NCBI RefSeq assembly: GCF_036320965.1
Contig: NC_092235.1
Location: 3,806,043 to 3,870,042, forward strand
Reading direction: 5' to 3'
Length of the DNA: 64,000 bases
DNA from: Panulirus ornatus
Lineage: Eukaryota; Arthropoda; Malacostraca; Decapoda; Palinuridae
This document shows, one piece after another, positions 1-17,554 of this stretch. A model generated the notes under the pieces. It worked only from the letters and a program-made list of their open reading frames with translations. It made no database searches and had not been told where the DNA came from. The position numbers and the translations under genes are program-made. Positions within the stretch are counted from its first letter, which is position 1, and every line of letters begins with the position of its first letter.

Positions 1-149
1 TCGGTCTTATGTCTGATGTGAACAGGTTTTCAAAACTGTCTTATCCCTGAACTTGAATGGAATTCTAGTACTTACCAGCAGACAGTTTGTGTCCTTAACT
101 ACTCCCCTTAGGTGGGACACTTGCGACAGGTCAGGGACAATGTCAACTA

Positions 150-1370
150 GCTTACTGTAGCTTATTTTCTGTTCGATGATAACCACAGCGAGGCCTTCCT
201 TCGATACGATCCATTCTCACTGGTTTATATTTACTCGAGTTTTTAAACTTCATCAATCAGATATCAGACAAACTTTGGAGTCTGTCATGTTCTTTTTGTA
301 AGTTGATGCAATCATCCGTGCTTTTCATTTCACGAATGTCCTTTGTATCTGGTGCAAACATATTCAAATAAGAGTCTATATCCTCTGGCAAGTCATTACC
401 ATGGGTCAAGAAGAGTAATGGTTCCAAAACCAAACCCTGCGGCACTCGGCTGGTGACCTCAACCCATTATGAGAGAGCTCCTCTGTCATGCGTTCTTTGT
501 TCACTTTCACTAAGATAATCTTCTGTCCACTGAATGAGTTTCCCCATACTCCTGCCTGGTGATCCAGTCTCGTAATCAGCCTCCCATGTGACACCGTGTC
601 AAACGTTCTGGCAGTCAAGATACAAACATCCACTCAGCCTTACCTTTTGTACATTGTTCATCACATGAGTCATTTTTCCTCTTTAGAAAGTCATTCATTT
701 GCTTTGTGATTATCTTTTCTAAACCTTACAAACCAAACTTCCCATTTGAGACCAGCTTGTAGTTCATTGCCTCTTTCGGGTTTCGTTAATTATAGACAGG
801 AATAATGTCCTTTTCCACTCTTTTGGTATTTTGTCTCTATACAGCGACATCTTGAACAGCTTTTCCAGAGATTCATCTGGAATATATGAACACATCTTCA
901 GCATTGTGGTAAGACTTCATCAGGTCCATGAATCTCATACGGGTACATCTTCAGCACTGTGGTAAGACTTCATCAGGTCCATGAAGCTCATACGGGTACA
1001 TCTTCAGCACTGTGGTAAGACTTCATCAGGTCCATGAAGCTCATACGGGTACATCTTCAGCACTGTGGTAAGACTTCATCAGGTCCATGAAGCTCATACG
1101 GGTGAACACCTAGAATTCTGTTAATCTTTTCTAGATACCTGGTGTTGTTGCCACAATGTTTTCTAATGGGGAAAATCTTTTGAATTTGTTACTCAGTTCC
1201 GTGAGTATCCTTACATTGTCTTCTTCCTTCTGAATTTCTTAGTCTAATTAGTTGTTATCTGACAATCTAATGAGTTTTTGGAAAAGTTGTAGATTTTATC
1301 GATCCTTCCAAAATATTCATTTAAAAGATTCTTAATTCCTTGTTTTTATCCTGATATACTCGTTCTTTGC
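150..1370 (-). mobile_element. Degraded CR1/Jockey-like LINE reverse transcriptase fragment
   Basis: The minus strand encodes recognisable non-LTR reverse transcriptase pieces in shifting frames. Around 780-880 there is KIPKEWKR and a preceding ESLEKLFKMS block. At 406-633 there is FDTVSHGRLITRLDH (the usual KAFDTVPHxxL motif). At 257-445 there is QGLVLEPLLF followed by NDLPEDIDSYLNMFAPDTK, where the catalytic FADD has become FAPD. Several frameshifts and stops break the reading frame, and a 53-bp tandem repeat is expanded inside it. The C-terminal part is missing, and the limits given are approximate. It is a dead copy. Clade assignment (CR1-like) comes from the PQGSVLGPLLFLIYINDLPxDI pattern known in that group. 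Confidence 0.7.
892..1103. repeat. 53-bp tandem repeat, 4 copies
   Basis: Four successive units of 53 bp are visible. The anchor GCAxTGTGGT recurs at 901, 954, 1007 and 1060. The first unit differs from the rest at a few bases and the last three are almost identical. The array lies inside the degraded LINE. Because 53 is not a multiple of 3, the expansion itself destroys the frame. Confidence 0.95.
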
Positions 1371-1494
1371 TCTCTTGCACCTTGCAAATGCTGGCTGGCT
1401 GGAGTGCAGTCTGTACCTTCGTCACGACAATTCTAAACTCTTTTGCTTTTTATCATCTTTTACCAAACCATTCCTTCCTATGTATGTGACTTAT

Positions 1495-1496
1495 GT

Positions 1497-1562
<66 letters not shown>
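1495..1562. repeat. (GT)n microsatellite
   Basis: An uninterrupted GT dinucleotide tract of about 60 bp, with a short imperfect GTGTGAGT start. Confidence 0.97.
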
Positions 1563-1564
<2 letters not shown>

Positions 1565-1569
1565 TAACT

Positions 1570-2465
1570 TACGTGTAATAGGAATGATAATAATAATGAC
1601 AATACTACTGACGATGATAATGAAAATGATCCATTCTTAACGCAAGGGATCCTGTGAAGTGATCAGCGTCTCAAGTGACATTACATATTGTACACTGATG
1701 ATCTAGATCATCCTGGTGATGGTGTTATGTTACTCTTCCCAGGAGAAGTAAGGATATGCTTAGACAACCCATATCATGGGTATGTGAGAATCTAGAAATA
1801 CGCACAAAGAAGATAGTCATAGTACACCAGATGAAGCTATCTCTTCACATATCTATTTACAAAGATATTTCTGTATGCCCACAACCTCCCGCTGGCTGTT
1901 AGTTTTTGCCCTAGTGATATTCTCATACTCCTTGAGGCATCATATTGCCGCAAACATTCATGAAATGTAGACACAAATAGCATTTATGACTTTGTTGTTA
2001 CTCTGTAACTACTAACATATGTTGACATGTAGAATACCACAGGAAAGAATCAGTAAGTTATAAGACTTGTCGGTCTGGAGTAATCATGCAAGGAAACTCA
2101 GACATGAATGTGTATTACGGTATAATGTTGGGGAGGAGGATGATGGCTGTAGTAAAGATGGGTGGCTCTCCCAGATCAGACACAGTAAGAGAGCGCACTA
2201 TAACCAGACCATTAAAATGATAACGTAAGAAGAAGACATCATTACTAGATATAAAGTGGCCTAATGTCTTTCCGATGGGTCAAGTTTTACGAAACTGGAG
2301 CGAAGTTGAGATGATATAAGTGTCTGCTGAGGTAATGGTTAATGGATGATGTCTCAGGCGATCAAGTGTATACAGTCATTTTAGGCAGAGATATTCTTCC
2401 TTTTATAGTAGTATCACATACAACATACCCTTGATCTTATCATATATTCTAGTTCAGCCTACTGA
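1570..2465. other. Unique AT-rich stretch, no gene seen
   Basis: No open frame with protein-like composition, no RNA gene and no recognised repeat was seen here on either strand. Confidence 0.5.
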
Positions 2466-2467
2466 AA

Positions 2468-3600
2468 GCATGTAGTTCCCTGAACTCCACATCGCTCAAA
2501 TTGTACCTTGCACACCTCTCACCCTCTTGCATGTCCTGACCCAGATAACTTAAACCCTTTTTCACTCCTTCCATCTCCTTTTCAGGCTCTTCAGTCATTC
2601 TGTTCCCTCGTCTTCTGACAAGTATGTCCTCTTTATCAGTTTCTTTTCATTAGTTTTTTACATATGCCTAAACCGTTTCAGTACACCCCATTCAGCTCCG
2701 TCAATCATACACCGTTTACGATGACTACCGCACCTCTCTCTTACATTGTCTTTCCTCACATGATCAACCCTTCTTACGCCACATGTTGTTCCTCAGATCT
2801 TCATTTCCAACACACTCACATTTCTCCATTCTTTTGCATTTAGGGCTCAAGACTCGCACCCACACAACAACACTATCGGGACTATAATACCGTCAAACAT
2901 AATAATCTATATCCTCACACACAATGAATTTTCTTTACACATATTCCATATTGCACCCTGGACCTTTGGCCCCTCACACACCCGATGGATCACTTGAATC
3001 ACCACATATCCGTCTCATGTATCTAAAACACTCCACTTCTATGTTCTCATCATTCAAACATGCACTCAGACCAGTCTATCTTCCCCTCTGCTAAACCATA
3101 TAACCTCAATCTTACTAACATAAACTCTCAACATCTTCCTTTCAAACACTAATTCATACGCGAGCTTTTGTAATTTATTACTGGAATCTGCCACCTGAGC
3201 CATATCATCTGCAAACAACCGCTGGCTCATCTCCCAGCCACCCCCATACTCAGCATACTATAGATACAGTATGACCCTCGTACTAACCTCCCTCACCACA
3301 GCATCCATAAACGGGTTAAACACCCATGTTAACACCACAAACCCTTGGCAAGGATCCGTCTACACTTGGAATCACACATTTTCCTTCCTTCACATATGCC
3401 TTGCTCTCCTGATAACAGCCACTGCATCTAGTAAACGTCCTCCTGCGTCATATTATCGTATAACCTTCTATAAGGCATCTAAATCATCCCCACCATACGC
3501 GTTTTCCAGATCAATAAATACCACACACAAATTTTACTCTTTGTATACATTTCTCTAAAGCAAATTCTTCAAAACAACCACGAGTTGTACGCATATTCTA
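2468..3600 (-). mobile_element. Old, diverged RTE-like LINE fragment
   Basis: The forward sequence is the antisense of an RTE-type ORF and follows the same order of landmarks as the young RTE copies in this window, but at much lower identity. The ATATCTAAAACACT block (KCFRYLG region) lies near 3020, the CATATCATCTGCAAACAAC block (FADD region) near 3205, and the GATCAATAAATACCACACAC block (DLEKAYD region) near 3510. It ends near 3600 with a CAAATTCTTCAAA block matching the region just N-terminal to the RT motif-A block. Many stops and indels break it. It represents an older subfamily or a related family, long inactive. Confidence 0.65.
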
Positions 3601-4415
3601 CCCATTGAAGAAATTGATAACAATCAAGAGAAGAATTATTCATTAACAGGTTATACAACGTGTTTGTGCCTTGTATCATCCACAGTCTGACGTCAGAGAA
3701 CATAGCAACAAATTGCATCTTTGAGGCTGTATCCGATGTGCCAAGGACACAAGCGGCTATATGCCATTACTGAGCTAAAAGCAAATGGTTTCATCCATCT
3801 ATTGCTTTGATAGTAAGGGGGAAGCTGCAATGGTTACGGAAGTCCTTAGGGGAGGAAAAATCAGACTCGAAAGCTAAATAGAATGTTTTAAGGATGATGA
3901 CAAAGTAACTATGTCAAGTGTTGTCTGACAGACGTAGGCTTAACAAGAGAATTTGGCACTTTGTTTATGTCCATTTCTCTCACTCTCTTCTACTGTTTGG
4001 AAGGGTGACCGATGCAGAATCTTCTCACTGCACTTCCATACACTTTTGCATGTTAACATCCGTCTCATCTACACAAATCCCACTTTGTTCATCCATGGTC
4101 TTCATCTCTCCCTTCATAGATTCACCTCACTCATATTCAGGATGCGTACCATGTCCTGTTTCTTCTCACGCTAATTTCTTTTTCCTTACTCATTTTCTCT
4201 CTCATTTCAGAGTAAGAAGTGCAGTAATAACAACACTTGAGGAGTGGCCGATAGTCAGTTCGTAATGAGTTTCATCTTCACCTTACATGTACAGTAAAGG
4301 AACCCTACCCATTTTTACTCTCCGTATGAACGTTATTCATTTTTCCGTTCTTTGTCCTATAAGAAAACCTTCATATACAAACAACAAGAGTGACAAGCTT
4401 ATACATCTACTTTCC
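3600..4415. other. No gene recognised
   Basis: Open frames of up to 115 codons occur around 3918-4265, but they are serine/phenylalanine-rich translations of a pyrimidine-rich strand and overlap each other in two frames. Nothing supports them as genes. Confidence 0.4.
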
Positions 4416-4418
4416 ATA

Positions 4419-5029
4419 ATGGCTGGCAAAGATTCCCCGGAATCCCGCCCGTCTCTGTCTGCTGTCAACGAGGGCTCAGGCAGCAGCAGTGACGACCCTC
4501 CCAACACCTTGGAACATCTAAGTGATTGATCTGATTTGTGCCGCTGTCATCGACTAGTTTATTGTGCTCACCATGAAGAAAAAATGCTCATATTTCAGTA
4601 ATGTTATCAACATTAACGGTCCTTCTGCTAACCTTTCTTCTGTTGAGCACCATCTGGCTAAAATACTAGTCCTTCTGCCTGATACTCAATTATCTAACAT
4701 CTGTGTTTTCAATAACCATTTAACATTTCTATCTTTAACCATATACATTACCGATACAAAGGAAGTCTGTGCTTCTTCCAAAACCAACAGGCCATTTGCA
4801 CGTCTCATGAACCTAGAATGTCTAGAAACTGAAGTTATCTGGCTGAGAATCTGTCTCCCAACTAACACTTCTGTTTTCACCTCCTGCTCTCCTGACTCTT
4901 CACACTGTATATCTTTCTTCCATTGTCTATATTTCCTCCACGAGGCAGCGACATTCTCTCATCCTCAAGTGGAAGTTCTCTACTTGGGAGATTTTAGCGC
5001 ACATCACAGAGAGCAGTTGGAAGGTCCAG
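4419..5029 (+). mobile_element. Jockey-type LINE 5' end / endonuclease fragment
   Basis: From the ATG at 4420, MAGKDSPESRPSLSAVNEGS opens an N-terminal segment. After a frame break it continues as an endonuclease-like domain: LSSVEHHLAK near 4640, NRPFARLMNLECLE near 4790, VIWLRICLPTNT near 4835, and the metal-binding motif region EVLYLGDFSAHH near 4970 (usual form GDFNxHH). It is cut off at 5029 by an (AT)n tract. The order matches the APE endonuclease of Jockey-like LINEs. Asparagine in GDFN is replaced by serine and the frame is disrupted, so it is inactive. The related piece at 9769-9990 looks like the continuation of the same domain from another or the same insertion. Confidence 0.65.
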
Positions 5030-5033
5030 ATGC

Positions 5034-5089
<56 letters not shown>
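5034..5089. repeat. (AT)n microsatellite
   Basis: Pure AT tract abutting the T-run at the 3' end of an inverted SINE copy. Confidence 0.97.
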
Positions 5090-5104
<15 letters not shown>

Positions 5105-5331
5105 CATACGATTCGCCATTTCCCGCGTTTGCGAGGTAGCGTTAAGAACAGAGGACTGGGCCTTAGAGGGAAAATCCTCACATGGCCCCCTTCTCTGTTC
5201 CTTCTTTTGGAAAATTAAAAAAAAAAAACGAGAGGGGAGGATTTCCAGCCACCCGCTCCCTCCCCTTTTAGTCGCCTTCTACGACACGCAGGGAATACGT
5301 GGGAAGTATTCTTTCTCCCCTATCCCCAGGG

Positions 5332-5335
<4 letters not shown>
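5090..5335 (-). mobile_element. SINE copy (5S-SINE body, no 5S head)
   Basis: Read on the minus strand, it starts at TATCCCTGGGGATAGGGG and runs through GTGTCGTAGAAGGCGACTAA, a T-run, and the tail block CGCTACCTCGCAAACGCGGG. It ends in an A-run followed by (TA)n. About 235 bp. It is flanked on both sides by (AT)n. Seven related copies occur in this window. The start coincides with the junction that follows the 5S head in the copy at 46919-47136, so this copy appears 5'-truncated just downstream of the head. Confidence 0.8.

Positions 5336-5425
<90 letters not shown>
5334..5425. repeat. (AT)n microsatellite
   Basis: About 90 bp of AT dinucleotides separating two inverted SINE copies. Confidence 0.97.
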
Positions 5426-5428
<3 letters not shown>

Positions 5429-5439
5429 ACATATATGTT

Positions 5440-5685
5440 GTTGTTGTTCATACTATTCGCTATTTCCCGCAATAGCGAGGTAGCGTTAAGAACAGAGGAC
5501 TGGGCCTTGGAGGGAATATCCTCACCTGGCCCTCTTCTCTGTTCCTTCTTTTGGAAAATTAGAAAAAAAAAAAAAAAAAAAAACGAGAGGGGAGGATTTC
5601 CAGCCCCCCGCTCCCTTCCCTTTTAGTCGCCTTCTACGACACGCAGGGAATACGTGGGAAGTATTCTTTCTCTCCTATCCCCAGG

Positions 5686-5689
<4 letters not shown>
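5440..5689 (-). mobile_element. SINE copy (5S-SINE body, no 5S head)
   Basis: Second copy in the same orientation as the one at 5090-5335 and closely similar to it. It is preceded on the forward strand by a short GTTGTTGTT run instead of a T-run, and its internal A-rich stretch is longer. Confidence 0.8.
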
Positions 5690-5778
<89 letters not shown>

Positions 5779-5779
5779 T
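5687..5779. repeat. (AT)n tract plus T19
   Basis: About 74 bp of AT followed by 19 T. On the minus strand this is the A-run and (TA)n that follow the 3' end of the adjacent RTE copy. Confidence 0.95.
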
Positions 5780-9760
<3,981 letters not shown>

Positions 9761-9764
9761 ATGT

Positions 9765-9995
9765 TTGTTTGATTGTTTGTTTTCCACGCATAATAATTTG
9801 GACCAGATAATCAACCACTTTACCCATATTCCAGACCGTCACAACCATTCTCACAATACTCCGGACATTGTCATCTTTCTTCTCCAGTCCCTCCTGTTAC
9901 ACCTACACAATTCGTTTATCTGACCACACTCTGGTGTCTCCTCACTACGTTCCTTCCTCCATTAGTTGGCCACTCTACATCACAGTATTTTGAGG
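9765..9995 (+). mobile_element. Jockey-type LINE endonuclease fragment
   Basis: Plus-strand translation gives [18 protein letters not shown] and then [15 protein letters not shown]. This fits the endonuclease stretch LEQLVxxPTRIPDRxxxxxNxLDLFLTS that follows GDFNxHH in Jockey-like LINEs. After a stop it goes on as PHSGVSSLRSF. It is a short, inactive remnant. It may be the distal part of the same domain seen at 4419-5029, separated by the RTE insertions. Confidence 0.55.
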
Positions 9996-9999
9996 TAAC

Positions 10000-12470
10000 T
10001 ATAAAAAGATCTTCATTTGTGTGACCTTCCATGGAAAGATCACTGCCTTTCTTAGGGCGATGTATCTATATCTCCTGAGCCTATAGCATAAGTTATTGTT
10101 GCGTGAATAGAGTCATATATTCCTTCATCCCCTATAATAACCCTTTTCTCCAATTTGTCGTACAACCATCGTAGTTCTGAGGCCATTTGTCCAAGAGACC
10201 AAACATATTGCACCAGAGAATCTCTCCTTCCTCCAACACTCATTCGACCTTAATATTCGTCTAAAATCCATGCAAAATATCAAACTATTTCTTTATCCAT
10301 TGTAAATACAAAAACGTATCTTCTTCCGGATTCTTTTTATATTAAGCTAGAAATATTTCAAACAGTTTATATGGCATTACATTTCCTTCGTTTTTACAAT
10401 TAGACGACACTTTTAGCTGTATCTCTTACTGAAAGAGGTAATCATTTTGGCTCTATCTGCATCAACTCCAATCCCGATCAGTCTAACATTTCCCTCACCT
10501 GTTAAAGTACCTCTAACTGATCCAGTGCAAATTCCCTAAAATCTCTTCCTGTAAAGTCCATAAGTAATGGGCAAGAAAAAGGCATATGGAACCACATGAC
10601 ATCCATCCTTGTGTTGTGAATGAATATACCTACATTCCCGTGAGACATTACCACCGACAGCAGGTGAACTGTTGACAAGAGCAGTCATCAAGGGCTTATT
10701 ATTCCCTCGGATAAAACTTATCCAGGTCTGCCGTTTTGTTTCTTTTGTTCCATTGTTTCTGATAGTATGTCTTTAACTTTTATGTAAGAATGTTGAAATA
10801 CACTGTACTTTCTTATCAATGAAATTGGATTTAGGACATAAGCTGTGTCTTTGATTGTAAATACAAATGCAGTGAGAAAGATATGATTCTTGCCATGGCT
10901 TCGTTCTCTGGAATTAAGTCACCACTTTCCGTTATTAATTAACCAAATGATTAAGCAGTGATTCTTGCTTCTAACATAACTATGAAAAGCATTAATCAAT
11001 TAGCCCTTCATATTGATGTATAGTCTGTCGTATAACTATCTTAATTTACGCAAATTCATACAGTATAGTCTTTCACGTTTTGTAGGTCTGAGTTTTTATG
11101 TGTTACTTTCTTCTACAAAAGGCAACTCTTCGTTTCATCCTTTCACCACATTAGTTTCGTTTTGCAAAACAAGGTCTACTATGCACTGGCACATTTATAC
11201 CCTCGATTACTTTGAAAGTTTTATTGAAACATTTCCTAGCTACGTTCATGTCATTTTAAGCAACCATATCAATTAGGATTTGACAGTCAAAAGTAATGCG
11301 AAAATCACTAAGATATGAAAGTCTAAAATCTGGTATATTTTTATACGACTCATGTTGACTAGCATTCCATGCAGTGTTGAAAGTGATTTAAAATGTAATT
11401 TCACGGTGATCAGTATTTCGAAACTGATGTAACCTTCCCAGTAAAAGTATATTCTCTAACTGAATGACCCATGTATACTGTACCTTCACCTTCCTTTTAT
11501 TATCGTCACTGTTAACTTGACCAGTGCCAGTACATCTTATGACTGCATATCCCATATATAATTCCCTCGACCACATAAATTCAAGGCCACTTACCTAGTT
11601 CAAATATGTCATCTGAACTGAAAAGCACTATAATGGGGAGAAGTAAGGATGTGAGGAACATAGGAGAGTGATGCGAACTGTTAAATAGATGGCCACTTAT
11701 AGTACAGTTAAATTGTTCATGCAGATTGGTCCGGTAGTATGTTTTGTATAAGTGATAACGAATGTTAAGTAACGTAATATTTGGTCGTATTGGTAAGACC
11801 AATTGTTAAAGTCGTTCAGCAGATGTCATTCATCACGTAATGATCATGTTACACCGGACACTTTATTAGCTAGTGTCCATTGTGGAAGTCCATGCAAGAT
11901 TCTGTGTACCGTATATTAGATATAAACACAGCAACTGTGTCAAACATGAACAAGCAAAATTCATTGGAAAATAGTAATGTCTTGTGACCTCTAGACACTC
12001 ATCCTCTCCCTCTGCTACACCTCCCAGTCTCCCTAACGTCCCCAACCATGTTTTCACCCAACCTTCTCTGGCCGGGGGTGATATCGCTGCCTTTACACGT
12101 CTGTCATTACCTCTGATCAGATAATAAAAATCATTGTTGCTTTCCCTTATAATACTTGCACTAACCATTTGCACCTGCAACACTTAATAGCTCACGTCAC
12201 TCTACTGTGTTCCATGTCCCCTTGCTCCTACCCCTTTACAACGTTACCAGCTAAGTTGACATATACATACTCGGTATGTGTATGTCGAAGTGTATGACCT
12301 TTGACCTTTTATATTGCTATCATTGCTAACGACTGTACACCAATTGTGCCCTATTTCAAATACACACTTATTCTCTGTATAGATGTATTCTTATGTATAT
12401 AATGTAAGTCTAAAATGTTTCATCACTTACCCATGTATGCCTATCAATGTTAAGATGATATTCTGTATGA
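10000..12470. other. Unique intergenic DNA, no gene recognised
   Basis: A 2.4-kb AT-rich stretch without tandem repeats. Open frames reach about 105 codons (11866-12183, minus) but show no recognisable motif and no supporting splice or promoter signals. I see nothing I can name here. Confidence 0.45.
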
Positions 12471-13350
12471 CTTAATTATACCTGCTTTGTGTTACACAAA
12501 CATTGTTACCTGTGTTACTATCAGTATACTGTATGTCGTGTTACACCTGCTTTGTGTTACACAAACGTTGTTACCTATGTTACTATCAGTATACTGTATG
12601 CCGTGTTATACCTGCTTTGTGTTACACAAACGTTGTTACCTATGTTACTATCAGTATACTGTATGTCGTGTTATACCTGCTTTGTGTTACACAAACGTTG
12701 TTATCTATGTTACTATCAGTATACTGTATGTCGTGTTATACCTGCTTTGTATTACACAAACGTTGTTACCTATGTTACTATCAGTATACTGTATGTCGTG
12801 TTATACCTGCTTTGTGTTACACAAACGTTGTTATCTATGTTACTATCAGTATACTGTATGTCGTGTTATACCTGCTTTGTATTACACAAACGTTGTTATC
12901 TATGTTACTATCAGTATACTGTATGATTTATGTTATACCTGCTTTGTATTACACAAACGTTGTTATCTATGTTACTATCAGTATACTGTATGATTTATGT
13001 TATACCTGTTTTGCGTTAAACAAATGTTCTTACTTATGTTACCATCAGTATACTGTATGATTTATGTTACTATCAGTATACTGTATGTCGTGTTATACCT
13101 GCTTTGTGTTATACAAACGTTGTTATCTATGTTACTATCAGTATACTGTATGTCGTGTTATACCTGCTTTGTGTTACACAAACGTTGTTACCTATGTTAC
13201 TATCAGTATACTGTATGTCGTGTTATACCTGCTTTGTGTTACAAAAACGTTGTTATCTATGTTACTATCAGTATACTGTATGTCGTGTTACACCTGCTTT
13301 GTGTTACATAAACGTTGTTATCTATGTTACTATCAATATCGCTTAGTATA
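12470..13350. repeat. 65-bp tandem repeat, about 13 copies
   Basis: The anchor CCTGCTTTGT recurs at 12481, 12546, 12611, 12676, 12741, 12806 and 12871 with exact 65-bp spacing. Two variants of 67 bp and one composite of 93 bp follow, and then 65-bp spacing resumes at 13098, 13163, 13228 and 13293. Units differ at only a few positions. All three forward frames are open across much of the array, because 65 is not a multiple of 3 and the unit has no stop in any phase. I do not regard the resulting cysteine/tyrosine-rich ORFs as genes. Confidence 0.97.
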
Positions 13351-13351
13351 C

Positions 13352-14780
13352 TGTAATTAATGTATCCTAGACCCACCTCTGAAGGGAGTGTACCCTTGGG
13401 GTGCCTGAGCCCGCTCGCCTTCCCCCGTCACTCTCCTATGTTGATGTATTTTACCCACTGTGCGCTCTATACTGGCCTCCACCTACACCTAGATATGTAT
13501 GTACACTTCACCCATACAATCACTGAGATGCCTTTTTCTATGGATATCCAGACAATAATCTTTCTTCTAATAAAAGAAATAACATTTATTGAATTGTAAC
13601 AAACTTACCTCAATCTTCAACATTATCAACGTTACGAGCAGGTTTCTCAACTAATTGGATTATGGAATTATCAAGCAAATCTACGTGGATCCGCACCCGA
13701 AGCTGGTGGAAAGAGACATTCGCCCCAACCTTGCACTTACGTCTTTTACGACAGAATCTTGTTCATCACAAATTTCTGCAAACTGATCATAAAATCTGTC
13801 GCCTTTCTCTGGTGTTTGTCCTACTGTTATTTTCTTACGAAGCTCATCTTTAATCTATGTAAAATGAAATCGACATTTCCATCGGGTCCATTTTATTCAT
13901 CACAAGATTAAGATGATCTTTAACAAAGGCCAAACATTACCGCCTACATTATTTACCATGTTTTTATTAAAAATTATACCCTGGAATTGCGTATTAGGCA
14001 AAGAAGTCTATCTATTTTATATCAAACCAAGATTCAGAAATAGGAATCACATAATATCTTCTACAGATGCTTTCTCAGACTCTGACATTTAGTTACGTAG
14101 CCTCCGAACATTAACAATATCTAAAATACTTTATGTCATGAACCAATGACAGTAAAACAATGCACAGTTCAATATTAGTATTAGGTTCAGCGACAAGTGT
14201 AACACTGCAAACTGTTGCCACTCGTTACCACCACACATAAGTATTAAGGTTTTCTACATAGTCTAATGGCAATAAACAGACAACTTACCTACAGTGAGCT
14301 TATTTTAGGGAAAAGTCACTTTCCTTCAGGAGTTTCGTCACATTTGCTTGCAGCCAGTAACCTGAGCTCTCCTGGCTTAATGTTGAGGCTCTACATGTAC
14401 TGTACTGTACGTCTCTACTTACCACCATGTATAGTTAATTTTCAATGAAAATAACATGTGTCCTGCTGTTGCTTTCATATGGAGATGCAAGTGAAATGAC
14501 ATACACTACTGATCAGGCAAGTAAAAAAAAATAGAAGAAAAGATTGATTAAACGGTAATTTATTTCTTTGATAACATATCACTAATACAATAAACACACC
14601 GTAAATCAACACTTTTTTGAAAAAATCATTGATATTTCTATAGTGAGAATCTTTACAAATCAAGTAATCTCTTGCACGGTTTACTGAGGCCATAATGTTT
14701 AGATATGATCAAAAGGTTGTGGACATAAAGTTACATAAGTCGCAGACACCCACCAGAGATGATCATATGTGAGCAAGAGG
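13352..14780. other. No gene recognised
   Basis: Mixed-composition unique sequence. Short open frames (79, 63 and 72 codons) carry no recognisable motifs. Confidence 0.4.
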
Positions 14781-14789
14781 GTGACACCT

Positions 14790-15640
14790 GTGTTACTATA
14801 AACCAAACCTGGGAGTGAGGCAGTATGCCTCCCACACACTAGACCAGGCACTGGGCTGCTGTATTCTACATTCATCATGGATGGTACAAGATAATGAATT
14901 TCCCATAAGCCAAGCATAATGTCCTCAAACATCAAGACTGGCAACGTGTCTCTGTAAACCAGACCTGCAGAGAAGCTTGGCGATTGTGTCACTACACAGC
15001 AGGCTTAGCACTGTGGTACTGTGTCACTAGACACTGCACCTGGCACAAGGGTCCTGTGGCACAACATATACACTAAATCTGTGGTAGTGTCTCACCACAC
15101 ACCACACCTGTCACGAGGGTCCTGTACCACCATACCACACCTACACTAACACTGGGGTACTGATGTCACCAGACACCTCACCGTAGCGAAGGAAGGTCTT
15201 GTAGGTCGGCAGTGAGGGTGAGTAGTGTACGTAGGTGGTGAAGGAAGGTAGTGTTGGCACTTGAGCGCTGTGCCACCACACCTACACCGACACTGGGGTA
15301 ATGTGTTACCAGACACCCACAAGGCACTAGGACGGTGTAACACCACACGTCTCACCACACACCACATCTGACACTAAGACATTTTATCTCACACTCACCA
15401 GTATTGCACTGGCACTGAGGTACTCTGTTCCTCACATACCAGACCTGGCAGGTAGTACTATGTCCCACACACCGTAAGCTTGTACCGGGATGAGGATACT
15501 GTGATAAGAGTTCCGTATCTCTGCTTGGGCATGGCGTTCCTTCACACATCACATCTCACACATAGGTATTGTGTCCCTCACACACCAGACGTAGCACTGT
15601 TCCTGCACACCACACCTGGAGCTGGGATCCTGTTTTCCCA
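14790..15640. repeat. Degenerate minisatellite-like region
   Basis: Imperfect recurrences of CACACCACACCTG, GGCACTGGGGTACTGT and GTGTCACCAGACAC are spaced roughly 40-60 bp apart. They give the look of an old tandem array that has lost its register. Open frames inside it follow the repeat composition and are not treated as genes. Confidence 0.5.
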
Positions 15641-15725
15641 CATCCTGAAAAATAATGAACATAACTCTCAGCACTGGTAGGCTTCCTGTAGATCTTAAAG
15701 GATAACTAATCAAAATACCTAATTA

Positions 15726-16005
15726 TCACCTCATTAAGGAAGGCTGATTTGCCTTTGTGTTTCCATTTAGTCTTAAACTTGATGGTGGGATGAATCGTAA
15801 TTCATTAAAGAAAACATCACGACCTTGGTAAGATGGCCATAAGAACCACACATCGTTAACGTATCTTAACCATATTTTTGGACTGTTACTAACTGAAGTT
15901 TGGATCTCAGTCTCATAGTATTCCATGAATAAGTTACTGAGAATGGGAGTGAGGGAATTTATCATGGCTAAACCGAATTTCTTTCAATAAGAATCAGCCT
16001 CAGCA
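15726..16005 (-). mobile_element. Penelope-like element RT fragment
   Basis: The minus strand reads KKFGLAMINSLTPILSNLFM, then EYYETEIQ, then PKIWLRYVNDVWFLWP. This matches the RT core of Penelope-like retroelements, whose usual form is GLAMGSPLSPILANLFMEYFE followed by LRYVDDIFFLW. The catalytic YVDD is YVND here and MGSPLSP is MINSLTP. An in-frame TGA lies just upstream, and no GIY-YIG endonuclease domain is visible nearby. It is a short, inactive remnant. Confidence 0.75.
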
Positions 16006-16469
16006 TCTTGGAAAACGTTATTGTCAACAAAGTTTTATTAAGTCAATGAAAGTTTTTAAGGGTAGGAGCATCTCAGCTACGTTAAAGGAAAAAGAATCTC
16101 GCCATATAATGTAAATAATAGATTAGATTTTGCTAAGAGGACTAGGATCATTTATTTGCCTGATCATGAACTTCTTAGATTTAATATTAATTTCTCTTTA
16201 CCAAAGTCTATATTGATGAAACCATTGCTTACTTAACCCTAAAACACTATTGTCAATAATGAGGAATGGTTTTACTTTCCTCGGGTCCAACAGACACAGA
16301 GGAGAAAAAGATCTCATTACGATTTACTAAACAAATTACATAGACTTAAGCTTTAATTTACCTTATTGAAATATACGAGTAAAGAGAACAAATATAGGAG
16401 TAGTTATTGTGTATAATGCAAAAAATAAAAGATTCGAGAAATGAAAAGAGAGAGGTAGAGAGAATTTGT

Positions 16470-16527
<58 letters not shown>
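16470..16527. repeat. (GT)n microsatellite
   Basis: A GT dinucleotide tract of about 55 bp. Confidence 0.97.
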
Positions 16528-16576
16528 TTTCAGGTCTGCCATTACATGTTCCTTTGGTCAACAATTCCACGTACTT

Positions 16577-17348
<772 letters not shown>

Positions 17349-17554
17349 ATGTAGTTTTGTAATATACTCTATAATACAGTTGGACTATGTATCCCTGATA
17401 ATACCTTTGTACTTTTCTAGACAGTGTTCTCGTATAGGCGTTACTATTAAAAATCAATCCCAGAGATAGAACAAATATACTTTTAAACCGGTACAAACAT
17501 TAAAAAATGACGATTTTTTTTCATCCAAACATTCTTATATATATATTTTTTTTT

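Noticed and set aside
4564..5218. 191-codon ORF as a host gene
   Set aside because: Its first 150 codons are a LINE endonuclease fragment and the rest is translated (AT)n and SINE sequence.
11866..12183. 105-codon minus-strand ORF as a gene
   Set aside because: No motif, no promoter or splice support, and its composition is not clearly protein-like.
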